From Pirellulales bacterium (lineage in GTDB: Bacteria > Planctomycetota > Planctomycetia > Pirellulales > JAIMBC01), in the NCBI GenBank assembly GCA_023511675.1, contig JAIMBC010000025.1, forward strand, positions 1 through 33,212: DNA of 33,212 nucleotides, in the 5' to 3' direction. Shown piece by piece: positions 17,073-25,514 of the stretch. The translations under genes and the position numbers were made by a program. The notes beneath the pieces are model-generated. The model was not told the origin of the DNA. It saw only the letters and a list, made by a program, of their open reading frames with translations, and did not search any database. Position 1 is the stretch's first letter. Each line of letters opens with the position of its first letter.

Positions 17073-18092
17073 TCACCCCTCGCAGCCAGCATTTGCCAGC
17101 AGCTCGCCCAGGGCCTCCAGTGCCACGGCCCAGCGGACGGGACCTGAGAGGTAGGTCTCCCACCAGGTGGTCAGTCGTTCGGCCAGGGCATTGGCATCGA
17201 GCAGCACGCCGGAGGGAGCGTCGGGCAGAGCGGACGGCGCGCGCCCCTCGCCACCGCTTGCCGGTTCTTTGCTGCGTGTCGGCTGCGGCAGGCCATCCTC
17301 CTTCCCGGCGGCCACCACGCGATCCGCTTCCGCTGCCAGACGCCAGAGAACCAGTGCCCGCGATAGCAACGTTGCCGGGTCGCCCACCAGTTCGCACTCT
17401 CGCGCGGCAGCCAGCACCGGCGGCACCATGGCCAGAGGGCCAATACGTTCCAATCTGCCCTGCGGCAGCCGCTCGCCAAAGCGGCCGCTCTCCAGATGTA
17501 GCGACGCAAGCAGCCAGCCCAGCCGTACCACCTCCGGCAGCTCCTCGTGCGGATTCGCCAGCACTGCCTCAAAGGTCACGCTGTTGTAGATCAGGTGGGC
17601 CAGCCCGTGGCCGCCCAGCACGGGCTTCACCAGCACGACCTCTGCCTGCGGAGCCAGAAGCTGCGGGTCGACCAGCCGGCAGACCGCGGCCAGCAGGCCC
17701 GGACCACGCGCTTCCCACTGCTGCCGCAACGGCCCGCTTCGCAGCTCCAACTCTTCCGCCAGGTCGGCAAACTGCCCCAGGTAGGCCCGCACCAGCTCGC
17801 GCAGCGGCCTGGCCAGTCGCGCCGCCAGCACCTCTGCGCGGGCACGCCCCACGGTCTTGGTGAGAGCCATCTGTGCCAACTGCCGCGGCTCGGAAATGCC
17901 GGCCGCCAGCGGCAGCGCGTGCCCCCACCAGGCCGGGGGCACTCCTTCCTCGGTGAGTGCGGCCGTTAGTTCCGCCAGGGGAGCAGCCAGCTCCTCGGCG
18001 AGCTGCGGATCGATAAGCGGCCGCCCTGCCGCCAAACACCTGGCGGCGTACACGGCGGAGGCCATGGGGCTGACGAGCCAGCGTATGTTCAT
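17073..18092 (-). CDS. Hypothetical protein, 339 residues
   Basis: I do not recognise a family. The protein starts MNIRWLVSPMASAVYAA, is rich in Ala, Leu, Arg and Glu, and appears mostly helical and soluble. Residues 1-20 are mildly hydrophobic but do not form a clear signal peptide. The most distinctive segments are VLVKPVLGGHGLAHLIYNSV near 150-170 and NPHEELPEVVRLGWLLASLHLE near 180-205. A less ordered Gly/Ser/Pro-rich linker (about 265-295) precedes the C-terminal helices. The gene is divergent from speA and 107 bases upstream of the first hydroxylase gene on the opposite side of a probable promoter, so it may be monocistronic. The long clean frame, codon use like its neighbours and ATG start support it as real. 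It may be lineage-specific. Confidence 0.7.
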   Translation of the reverse strand: MNIRWLVSPMASAVYAARCLAAGRPLIDPQLAEELAAPLAELTAALTEEGVPPAWWGHALPLAAGISEPRQLAQMALTKTVGRARAEVLAARLARPLRELVRAYLGQFADLAEELELRSGPLRQQWEARGPGLLAAVCRLVDPQLLAPQAEVVLVKPVLGGHGLAHLIYNSVTFEAVLANPHEELPEVVRLGWLLASLHLESGRFGERLPQGRLERIGPLAMVPPVLAAARECELVGDPATLLSRALVLWRLAAEADRVVAAGKEDGLPQPTRSKEPASGGEGRAPSALPDAPSGVLLDANALAERLTTWWETYLSGPVRWAVALEALGELLANAGCEG

Positions 18093-18309
18093 GGTGGTTA
18101 TGGGCTGTTGCGGGCCCTAGGGATGAAATCGGGCGCGGCCGCCTTGGGGCAAGGCGGGAGGAAAGCGTTTCGCTCGGCAGGCAAAAATGCCGATTTTTTC
18201 GTGCGGGGGCGCAGACGCGCCGGCGCACGAGGATAAGATACTTTACCTTGAGTTGTTCACTGTTAGGCTTTTCTCTGGGCTGCTGCCCACACACGGGAGT
18301 GGTGGATCG

Positions 18310-20232
18310 ATGCTGCTGGAACAACAGGTCAAGCCGTGGAGCGTTGCCGACGCCGCCGAACTCTACGAAATCGGCCGCTGGGGAGCCGGCTACTTCTCGA
18401 TCGACGAGCGGGGGCACTTGCGGGTGCATCCAGCGAAGGATCCGCGCCGCTCGATCGACCTGAAACAGCTCGTGGACGACTTGCAGGCCCGCGGCATCGA
18501 CCTGCCCATCCTGATCCGCTTTGGCGACATGCTTCAGTACCGCCTGCGGGAGATCCACGATGCCTTCCAGCAGGCCATGAAGGAGCATCAGTTCCGCGGG
18601 CGGTACGTGTGCGTGTATCCGATCAAGGTCAACCAGCAGCGGCAGGTGGTAGAGGAGGTGCTCGAGTACGGCCGGCCCTATCGGTTTGGGCTGGAAGCGG
18701 GTTCCAAGCCTGAACTGCTGGCCGTGGTGGCGCTGGCCTCCAACGACACGCCCATCATCTGCAACGGCTTCAAGGATGCCGAGTTCATCGAGATGGCCAT
18801 GCTGGCACACAAGATCGGCCGGCAGATCATCCCGGTCGTGGAGAAATACACCGAGCTGGGGCTGATTCTGGAGTACTCGGCCAAGGTGGGGGTGCGGCCC
18901 ACGATCGGCATGCGGGTCAAGCTGGCCACGCGCTCCAGCGGCCGCTGGCAGTCTTCTGGAGGCTACCGCTCCAAGTTTGGCCTCACGGTCAGCGAGCTGT
19001 TGCGCGCGCTGGCCGAGCTGAAGGAGCGCGGCATGCAAGACTGCTTCAAGCTGCTGCACTTCCACCTCGGGAGCCAGATTCCCAACATCCGGCATATCAA
19101 GCAGGCGCTCAACGAGGCGGCGCGGATTTACGTCGAACTGGCCGCCCGCGGAGCCGGCCTGGAGTATCTGGACGTGGGAGGCGGCCTCGGCGTCGATTAC
19201 GACGGTTCCCAGACCAACTTCGAGTCCAGCGTGAATTACTCCCTGCAAGAATACGCCAACGACGTGGTGTACCACATCCAGAGCGTCTGCGATGAGGCGG
19301 GCGTGCCGCACCCCACGATTGTCTCGGAAAGCGGCCGTGCCGTGGTGGCCTACCACAGCGCGCTGGTGTTCAACGTGCTGGGCGTCTCGGGGCTGGGAGA
19401 GTTCGACGTGCCCCACGAACTGCCGCCCGACGTGGAGCAGCCGCTGGTCGACCTGCTGGGTGCCTACCAGAACGTGAACGTCCGCAACTTGCTGGAAAGC
19501 TGGCACGATGCCCAGCAAGCGCTGGACATGGCCATGAACCTGTTCAACGGCGGCTACCTGCCGCTCGATCAGCGCAGCCTGGCGGAGAATCTCTTCTGGG
19601 CCATCTGCCGCAAGATGCAGCGGTTGGTCCATCAGCTCGACTATGTGCCCGAAGATTTGCAGGGCCTGGATGCCTTGCTGAGCGACACCTACTTCTGCAA
19701 CTTTTCCCTGTTTCAGTCGATGCCGGACAGTTGGGCCATCAAGCAGCTCTTCCCCGTGATGCCCATCCACCGGCTCAACGAACAGCCCACCCATCACGCC
19801 GTGCTGGGCGACATCACCTGCGACTCCGACGGCAAAATCGACCTGTTCATCGACCGCCGCGACGTGAAGCGCACGCTCCCCCTCCATTCCTTCAACGGCG
19901 AGCCTTACTACCTGGGAGCATTCCTGCTGGGCGCTTACCAGGAGATCCTGGGAGACATGCACAACCTGTTCGGAGACACCAACGCCGTCCACGTGCGGCT
20001 GGACGCCAACGGCGGTGTGCTGCTGGAGACGGTGATCAAGGGAGACACCGTGCGCGAGGTGCTGGATTACGTGGAGTTCGACCCCGATGCCCTGGTGCGC
20101 AAACTGCGCACGGACGTCGAAACAGCCGTGCGCGAGGCACGCCTCGACTTCCAGCAAGCCGGCCGCCTGCTGCGCTTCTACGAGGACGGCCTGCAAGGCT
20201 ACACCTACCTGGAAGAAGTGCGCGAACGGTAA
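18310..20232 (+). CDS. speA: Biosynthetic arginine decarboxylase
   Basis: SpeA decarboxylates arginine to agmatine, the first step of polyamine synthesis by the agmatine route, using PLP. The 640-residue length matches the family. The PLP lysine is Lys106 in VYPIKVNQQ. LHFHLGSQI, the LDVGGGLGVDYDGS loop that binds the PLP phosphate, and GDITCDSDGKID with the active-site Cys-Asp pair are all present. The N-terminal WSVADAAELYEIGRWGAGYFSI is the usual SpeA opening. The frame is open to 18187, but similarity begins at the ATG at 18310. An 875-codon antisense frame across this gene is spurious. It is transcribed away from the hypothetical gene and is probably monocistronic. Confidence 0.97.
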   Translation: MLLEQQVKPWSVADAAELYEIGRWGAGYFSIDERGHLRVHPAKDPRRSIDLKQLVDDLQARGIDLPILIRFGDMLQYRLREIHDAFQQAMKEHQFRGRYVCVYPIKVNQQRQVVEEVLEYGRPYRFGLEAGSKPELLAVVALASNDTPIICNGFKDAEFIEMAMLAHKIGRQIIPVVEKYTELGLILEYSAKVGVRPTIGMRVKLATRSSGRWQSSGGYRSKFGLTVSELLRALAELKERGMQDCFKLLHFHLGSQIPNIRHIKQALNEAARIYVELAARGAGLEYLDVGGGLGVDYDGSQTNFESSVNYSLQEYANDVVYHIQSVCDEAGVPHPTIVSESGRAVVAYHSALVFNVLGVSGLGEFDVPHELPPDVEQPLVDLLGAYQNVNVRNLLESWHDAQQALDMAMNLFNGGYLPLDQRSLAENLFWAICRKMQRLVHQLDYVPEDLQGLDALLSDTYFCNFSLFQSMPDSWAIKQLFPVMPIHRLNEQPTHHAVLGDITCDSDGKIDLFIDRRDVKRTLPLHSFNGEPYYLGAFLLGAYQEILGDMHNLFGDTNAVHVRLDANGGVLLETVIKGDTVREVLDYVEFDPDALVRKLRTDVETAVREARLDFQQAGRLLRFYEDGLQGYTYLEEVRER

Positions 20233-20613
20233 GACACCGGCAGCGGCACCAGCCGTTCCAACGCTACGTTAGGGAGGCGTGCATCTTGCCCGCCTGCTCC
20301 TTCCGGTTAACAAGCGGCGGATAGGGGGTTGTACCACAAAGGGCCATGAGGCATAGCCGCCCCGTCGCCGGGCCCGCCTCCTGCTTCCCCCTGAGCAAGG
20401 GGGGCACTCCGCCACCAGCAGGGCACCCCTGCGCAGTCCCTCGTGGTGAACGGCTGCCGCCACGAGATGCCAGAGCGGCACTCGGCCCTACACGCTTGCC
20501 GTGGCCGCCAACAAGGAGCGAGCACCAACCGCACCAGCGCGGCGCGCAAGCGAGGAAATGTGCTGCTCGCCCGCCTGCCAGGGGCAATTGCTCACCATTG
20601 TCCTGGCCTGCTG
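20233..20613. other. Intergenic region between convergent speA and protease genes
   Basis: No gene is supported in this 381-base stretch. A hairpin with a perfect 6-bp stem, CCCCCT and AGGGGG, and a 5-base loop lies at 20387-20403. It lacks a T tract, so if it ends transcription it would do so weakly or with Rho. Its position between two converging genes is suitable for a bidirectional terminator. Confidence 0.4.
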
Positions 20614-22023
20614 TCAGTCGGCTCCGTCTTCGTCCTCGTCCCATTCGTCGTCTTCGTCTTCAGCATCCTCGTAGTCGTCTTGTGCTTCTGCCTCGTCGTC
20701 TTCCTGTTGAGCAGACTCGTCGTCGTCCTGCTCGTTGTCGGCTGGTTCGAGATAATTTTGAAGTTCGCCCAAATGCTCGCTCAGCACTGCTTCCATGTCG
20801 CTCACGACCGTGCCGAGCTGTGCAACATCAATGCCGTTTAGCGGACACGATGCCCTCAGCCAAAGATGACGGTCCTCCCAGAGCGTGAATCGCGATAACG
20901 GGAAGTTAGAGTTGAGATGCAACAATGCCGCGAGGAACGTCGCATCGTTCTTTGCTGAACTCTTAAGCCTGCCCAGGGAGTACAAAACTTCCACTTGCTC
21001 ATCCGAGGAGTACAGTAAAAGAACAGTGCCTCGTGACGTTGTCACAACGTAGCTATTCTCTTCAATGCATTTTACTTCTTCGAACAGGCCCAAGGCGCGG
21101 TTAACGGCATGCGCCGAATGAATGCGAATGCCGTACTCAAGGATCTCCTCATCATCTGGAACCTTACGTTTTCCCTTGACAAATTCCTTCATGACCCGGT
21201 CGACGTAGGCCCGCGCCTCGACGGCGGGAACAGCAAACCCCATCCCCTGTGCATCGGTTAGGCCGCTCGTCACGATGCCCACGAGCTTTCCCGCACGGTC
21301 GATGAGGGGACCGCCGCTGCTTCCAGAGTTGCTGGGTACATCGTGCTGGATCAGGATCCCTGCTGGCGTGCGCCTACGTGGAGCGCTCACAATGCCCGAG
21401 GTACTGGTAAAGCGGTGGCCGCGGGGATGCCCAATGGCAACAATGGCCTCTCCGGCCTCCACAGATTCCGCGACATCTGTGTGAAGATCCAGAAATGGGC
21501 GGGAGACACTGGCAGCCTTGACCAGCGCCAGATCGTGCTCGGAGTCCAGATCGATGACCAATCCCCTCGTGACCGTGTTGTCAGCAAAGTCGATGTGGAC
21601 CACGCTCGCATCGCCGACAAGATGCGCTACGGTGAGGATCAACCCCTCGGCGCTGATCAAAAGCCCTGCACCGATATAACACGAATGCTGAATGACAACC
21701 ACCTGCGGCAGGCGATGCGCGATGACCTCTTTCCACTCAGGAAGTTGTCGCGTCGGCCGGCTTGCGGGAGCACTCTGGTTTGACCCTGCCGATCTAACGT
21801 GCGAGCCGCGGTCGGCTCCCCGGTTCGGTCCGGGCGGCGGGGGAGGCGCCGGCATCGTAAACAGGCCCTTCACCTTGGCGGCAGGCGTCCAGTCGGCAAG
21901 GCCCTCGCACCAGACAAGGTCGCTAGGCGCAATCTTCCTGGCATAGGCCAGGGCGCTCAACTGCTGGCTGGAAACCGGACCATGGCGCACGCCGTCTCGC
22001 AGGTAGTACCACGCCTTGCTCAT
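20614..22023 (-). CDS. GYF_2-trypsin-like serine protease with acidic C-terminal tail
   Basis: The 469-residue product combines three parts. Residues 3-55 (WYYLRDGVRHGPVSSQQL, WCEGLADWTPAAKVKGLF) form a GYF_2 domain, a peptide-binding module. After a Pro-rich linker, residues 100-300 form an S1C trypsin/HtrA-like protease with His134 (TVAHLVG), Asp164 (SEHDLALV) and Ser236 (GSSGGPLID). Residues about 300-435 look like a YbjN or CesT-type chaperone fold (inferred from LLHLNSNFPLSRFTL). The last 35 residues are almost all Asp and Glu. No signal peptide, transmembrane helix or PDZ domain is seen, so it is probably cytoplasmic, unlike HtrA. The ATG at 22023 was chosen because the GYF domain starts there. 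The coding sequence has more A and T than its neighbours, especially at 20880-21200, suggesting a different origin. Confidence 0.85.
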   Translation of the reverse strand: MSKAWYYLRDGVRHGPVSSQQLSALAYARKIAPSDLVWCEGLADWTPAAKVKGLFTMPAPPPPPGPNRGADRGSHVRSAGSNQSAPASRPTRQLPEWKEVIAHRLPQVVVIQHSCYIGAGLLISAEGLILTVAHLVGDASVVHIDFADNTVTRGLVIDLDSEHDLALVKAASVSRPFLDLHTDVAESVEAGEAIVAIGHPRGHRFTSTSGIVSAPRRRTPAGILIQHDVPSNSGSSGGPLIDRAGKLVGIVTSGLTDAQGMGFAVPAVEARAYVDRVMKEFVKGKRKVPDDEEILEYGIRIHSAHAVNRALGLFEEVKCIEENSYVVTTSRGTVLLLYSSDEQVEVLYSLGRLKSSAKNDATFLAALLHLNSNFPLSRFTLWEDRHLWLRASCPLNGIDVAQLGTVVSDMEAVLSEHLGELQNYLEPADNEQDDDESAQQEDDEAEAQDDYEDAEDEDDEWDEDEDGAD

Positions 22024-22704
22024 CGTTCGACTCGCTCCCGTGAAACAGAAGAATTGCCCGTGGCTGATGGGTGGCGCGTGCCCCCATGGAGCGAACGATA
22101 TTCTGCCCACAGCCGCCATACCCTAGGGGCCCGCAGCTTGCCAAATGGCCCGACGCGGAAGGCACAGTCACCAACCCCAAAAACCTTTCCCCAAGCACAC
22201 CTACGCCCGCTCGGCGCGGGACGGCTCATCGTATGCACGCACCCCCATATGTTCAAGGGCCAAACCGGAGGCACGCTCTTGCGAGATGCGGCCTGGCCTC
22301 CCAGCGCAGGCGCAGTCTGCATCACCGCCCGGAACGCTGGCCGCCGCCGATGGGCGAGAGACAGGGCGGGATCTGACCCACGAGCCCCACGCCGTGCTGG
22401 CGTACGTTGCTCCCCGTCGCGCCTGATGAGATCGCGTGACTGCGGCATGATCTGCATGCACTTTACGTCGTTGCGTCGCGCCCGTTCGTCCGTGCCATCA
22501 GGCAGCGAGGCGTCGCGCGCACCGGGCTGCCAGTGGATCCGCTGCACGTGACGCATGGCGAGGCGTGCCCGTGCCTGCACGCCTGTCTGTCCATCGGCGG
22601 CGCGGCCGTTCACATCCGCCTCGAGGGGGGATGAGCTAGTACGTGCGGCGCAGCAGCGGCCAATGGCCGCCGTATCGTGCGGATCCGCCGGCCCCGCCGC
22701 GCTT
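22024..22704. other. 681-base intergenic region, no supportable gene
   Basis: Both flanking genes read on the minus strand, so this holds the 3' end of the cytochrome fusion gene and the promoter of the protease gene. GGGAG lies 12 bases before the protease ATG, and a GAATAT element on the minus strand near 22100 could be its -10 box. Several open frames overlap on both strands with no family features. It might contain a decayed gene, but I cannot identify one. Confidence 0.45.
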
Positions 22705-24939
22705 TTACTTTGGCAGAGAGCGGATCCACTCTCCGATCAACTCGACGGCGCGTTGATCGACCACGTTCGAGGCGATGTGTGGCATGCGGCCCAGCCCCAA
22801 CCGCTGCATGCGCAGCCAGACGAGCGAGCGCTCCGGCTCGCCCGGTACCAGCACGCGCCCGTCGGATACGCCGAACGTGCCATGCCCCACTGGCGTGTTC
22901 AGCGTGCCGGTCTCTTCCAGCGGCAGGGTGGCCAGCAGTTGGAACTCTGCGTTGCCGCCGCCCCATTTCATGTGGCAGTGGCTGCAATTGGCATGCAGGT
23001 AGGAGCGGGCACGCGCATCCAGCGGCTGTGATGCGTCTGTGTAATCGACCAGCCGCGGCAGGTCTTCGGGCCGCTCAGCAAGCGGCTCGGTGAACAGGCC
23101 CAGATGATCGAAGGTGGCAAGCTGGTTGGCAATCACGCCGCCGTAATCGTGATCTTTGTTTAGTTGTAGCGTATTCAGGCCCAGGATGTACTTGGCGGGC
23201 ACGGTGTGGCACAGGTTGCACTCCGTGCGGCTGGGAAAATGCCACACCTGCTGGCGCGTCCCCCCATCGGCCGTGCGGATGATAAATGTGCGGTCCAGCC
23301 CCTCTTGCTCCAACAGGTAGGCCTCGGTTTGCTCGTCGTTCCAGATGTAGGTGTAGCCGCGCCACACCTGATCGCCCACCTCTTCTGTACCCGCCAGCCG
23401 CTCGTGATGCAGGATGCGCGTCTCTAGCCGGCGGCGGCTGGCAGGGTTGCCCTCCTCCAGTTCGAGGAAGAACGTCTTCACCACCACCGTGCCGTCCGGG
23501 AACCGCCAGCCAGGCGGCGCCCCCGGCGCTGGCTGCGGGTAGAGCACCGTATTGTATTCGATCCGAGCGTCGCCGGGCAGGGCTAGGTATCGCTCCTTCT
23601 CTGCACCATCTGACCAGAGAGGCGCATTGACGCTGTAAGGGATCAGTCCCGGGGCGGGCACTAGCTCGGGCACAGATGCGAACAGGCCCGTCTCGCTCAG
23701 CTTGCGGGGAAAATCATGCTGCTGCCTGCTGGGCAGCGCGGGCACCAGGCGGTGAATTCCCCCCATGAAGTCGAGCAGGTAGATCTCTCCGGCGGCGTCC
23801 TCGCCAAAGTCGATGATCCGCAGCGTGCTGTCCACCAGCTCGCGATTGTCCAACGCCCGGCTGCCATCCCAGCGGAACGACCACACCTTTCCCGTGTCGT
23901 AATCGCCGTAGATATACTGGCCTCTCAGCTCCGGCAGCCGCTCCCCATAGTAGACATGCCCGCCGGTGATCGACCGGAACATGCTGTGAGGATGCTCCAC
24001 CACTGGCGGCAGAATCGGCGTGGGGCCACGCGGCCGCTCCGGCCTGAAGGGATGGCTCCCCTCCTGCACGCTCCAGCCGTAGTTGCCCCCGCGCTCGATC
24101 CGATAGATCATCTCCCACAGATCTTGCCCGACCTCGCCGGCCCACAGCTCGCCCGTGCGGTAGTCGAAGTTGATCTTCCACGCCTGCCTCAGGCCGTAGG
24201 CGTACACCTCGGGGCGTGCCTGCGGCGTGTCCACAAAGGGATTATCCGCGGGAATCGAGTAGTTGCGGCCCTGGCTGGGATGATCCACGTCGATGCGCAG
24301 GATGCAGGCCAGCAGGTCCGAGATGTCCTGCCCGGTGACCAGTTCGTCGGCGATGCCGCTGCCGTCTCCGCAAACGACGTACAGGCAGCCATCCGGCCCA
24401 AACTGGAGGCAGCCGCCATTGTGGCCGCCAGAGGGCCATTCGAGAATGATCAACTCGCTGGCAGGATCGCAGATCGGCGGATTCCCCGGCCGCACCTTGA
24501 ACCGAGACAGGCGGGTGCCCCGCGGCTCGGTCGCTGCCGGGTCCAGCACATAGGTCAGGTAAATATAGCCGTTCTCGGCAAAGCGGGGATGAATGGCCAG
24601 CCCGTACACGGTCTTGCCCACATCCAGCAACAGCTCGGCCTGTTGCCACGCGGGATCGTTGGGAAACGTGTAAATGCGGCCATACCGTTCGGCCAGGTAC
24701 CAGCGGCCACCGCTCGGCTCGAAGCACAGCTCCAGCGGCTGAAAGAAGTGCAGTGCCGGGAAAGCCGGCTCGGTACGATAGGGAGGCGGCGGATCAGGCG
24801 TGCCCACGATGCGGCTGGTGGTCCAGGGGACACGCTTCTCAATACCATACGGCTTGCGCACGGGCGGGCGTTCGCCCGCCTCGGCCAAACGAGAACCCAA
24901 GCCCGCTAACAGAATGGCAAGCAACAGCGTGCGGCACAT
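22705..24939 (-). CDS. Secreted glucose/sorbosone dehydrogenase-like domain fused to a diheme cytochrome c
   Basis: The 744-residue protein begins with a Sec signal peptide (MCRTLLLAILLAGLGSRLAEAG). Residues about 50-400 are a six-bladed propeller of the PQQ-dependent sugar (sorbosone) dehydrogenase family, with GLAIHPRFAENGYIYLTY, GGHNGGCLQFGPDG and the EVYAYGLRQAWKINFD block. The C-terminal 340 residues resemble the SO_2930-type diheme cytochrome family, with CXXCH heme sites at 574-578 (CNLCH) and 652-656 (CSHCH). Electrons from sugar oxidation could pass to the hemes within one polypeptide, outside the cytoplasmic membrane. Whether PQQ is bound cannot be seen. A possible promoter with an inverted repeat lies about 75 bases upstream. 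Confidence 0.9.
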   Translation of the reverse strand: MCRTLLLAILLAGLGSRLAEAGERPPVRKPYGIEKRVPWTTSRIVGTPDPPPPYRTEPAFPALHFFQPLELCFEPSGGRWYLAERYGRIYTFPNDPAWQQAELLLDVGKTVYGLAIHPRFAENGYIYLTYVLDPAATEPRGTRLSRFKVRPGNPPICDPASELIILEWPSGGHNGGCLQFGPDGCLYVVCGDGSGIADELVTGQDISDLLACILRIDVDHPSQGRNYSIPADNPFVDTPQARPEVYAYGLRQAWKINFDYRTGELWAGEVGQDLWEMIYRIERGGNYGWSVQEGSHPFRPERPRGPTPILPPVVEHPHSMFRSITGGHVYYGERLPELRGQYIYGDYDTGKVWSFRWDGSRALDNRELVDSTLRIIDFGEDAAGEIYLLDFMGGIHRLVPALPSRQQHDFPRKLSETGLFASVPELVPAPGLIPYSVNAPLWSDGAEKERYLALPGDARIEYNTVLYPQPAPGAPPGWRFPDGTVVVKTFFLELEEGNPASRRRLETRILHHERLAGTEEVGDQVWRGYTYIWNDEQTEAYLLEQEGLDRTFIIRTADGGTRQQVWHFPSRTECNLCHTVPAKYILGLNTLQLNKDHDYGGVIANQLATFDHLGLFTEPLAERPEDLPRLVDYTDASQPLDARARSYLHANCSHCHMKWGGGNAEFQLLATLPLEETGTLNTPVGHGTFGVSDGRVLVPGEPERSLVWLRMQRLGLGRMPHIASNVVDQRAVELIGEWIRSLPK

Positions 24940-25002
24940 GGGACGACCTCAGACGCGAACTTCAAGCTGTGCAAGGCCAGACGCACTTGCATGGGGCCCG
25001 GC

Positions 25003-25024
25003 ACCTATAGCTTGGAGTATAGGT
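25003..25024. promoter_or_regulatory. Inverted repeat overlapping a -10-like element
   Basis: ACCTATA (25003-25009) and TATAGGT (25018-25024) form a perfect 7-bp inverted repeat around 8 bases. On the minus strand the right arm includes TATACT (25020-25015), a good -10 box for the gene ending at 24939, giving a leader near 65 bases. The symmetry suggests an operator or an RNA hairpin at the start of the transcript. Confidence 0.4.
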
Positions 25025-25157
25025 CCCTGTGCCAGCCCATGCCAGCAGGCACACCAGGCGCCTGCTCGTGCCAGCGCCGCTGAAGCGTGCATCGACCGCG
25101 GCAGCGGGCCACAACGCCCTGCTCTCGGCCGCCAACCGCTACCAGCCGACGAGGCGT

Positions 25158-25403
25158 TCATCCACCCCACGCCAGCCGCCGCGCACCGTCGGGGCGCGTG
25201 CTGAGCGGCCCATCGCCCAAGCCGGCCAATACGGCGCCCGGCAATACGGCGCCCGAGAATACGGCGCCCGAGAATGCGGCGCCCACGAATGTCGTGCCCG
25301 CCAAGCCGCCATGCACCAAGCCCCCCGAGCAGCGGTCGACCGAGCCGCCCTCCGCCAGGCCGCCACGCGCTAGCCCGCCGCCCACCAAACTGGCGTTTCC
25401 CAC
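25158..25403 (-). CDS. Possible small pentapeptide-repeat protein or relic
   Basis: This 81-codon frame begins at GTG 25403 and translates into consecutive five-residue units with Leu or Phe at the centre: ASLVG, GGLAR, GGLAE, then after a 3-residue break GGLVH, GGLAG, TTFVG, AAFSG, AVFSG, AVLPG, AVLAG. This resembles the A(D/N)LXX pattern of pentapeptide-repeat right-handed beta-helices. The underlying DNA has a 15-base periodicity, so every frame on both strands shows some five-residue repetition. The other long frame here is arginine-rich and much less plausible. There is no good ribosome binding site. It could be a real short gene, a decayed one, or a chance frame in the tandem repeat. 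Confidence 0.3.
   Translation of the reverse strand: MGNASLVGGGLARGGLAEGGSVDRCSGGLVHGGLAGTTFVGAAFSGAVFSGAVLPGAVLAGLGDGPLSTRPDGARRLAWGG
25227..25301. repeat. 15-bp tandem repeat, five units
   Basis: Five successive 15-base units starting at 25227, 25242, 25257, 25272 and 25287, with core AATACGGCGCCCG. The first three are nearly identical and the last two diverge. More degenerate 15-base periodicity continues to about 25400. The remainder of 24940-25514, apart from the inverted repeat and this tract, holds only the upstream region of glyS, where TACGCT at 25463-25468 is a possible -10 box. Confidence 0.85.
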
Positions 25404-25514
25404 GCGGCGCCCGCCAATCCGGTGCGGCTTTGGCCTTCACGTACGACCGCCAGCCGATAAACTACGCTATCTCTGGGGCATGCGAACGTTGCCAACCAAG
25501 GGTGAAACCGCGCC

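Noticed and set aside
17569-20196. 875-codon open frame on the minus strand
   Set aside because: It lies antisense to speA, which has complete family motifs; the translation is His/Gln/Val-rich with no similarity. Long antisense frames are expected at this GC content.
22020-22613. 197-codon minus-strand frame in the gap upstream of the protease
   Set aside because: It overlaps the protease start, has no ribosome binding site or family features, and competes with equally long frames on the other strand.
25038-25050. Possible sigma-54 promoter (TGGCAC on the minus strand)
   Set aside because: No TTGC element at the required spacing.
24949-25440. 163-codon minus-strand frame through the 15-bp repeats
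   Set aside because: Very arginine-rich; its five-residue repetition follows from the 15-base period and lacks the Leu/Phe centre seen in the other frame.
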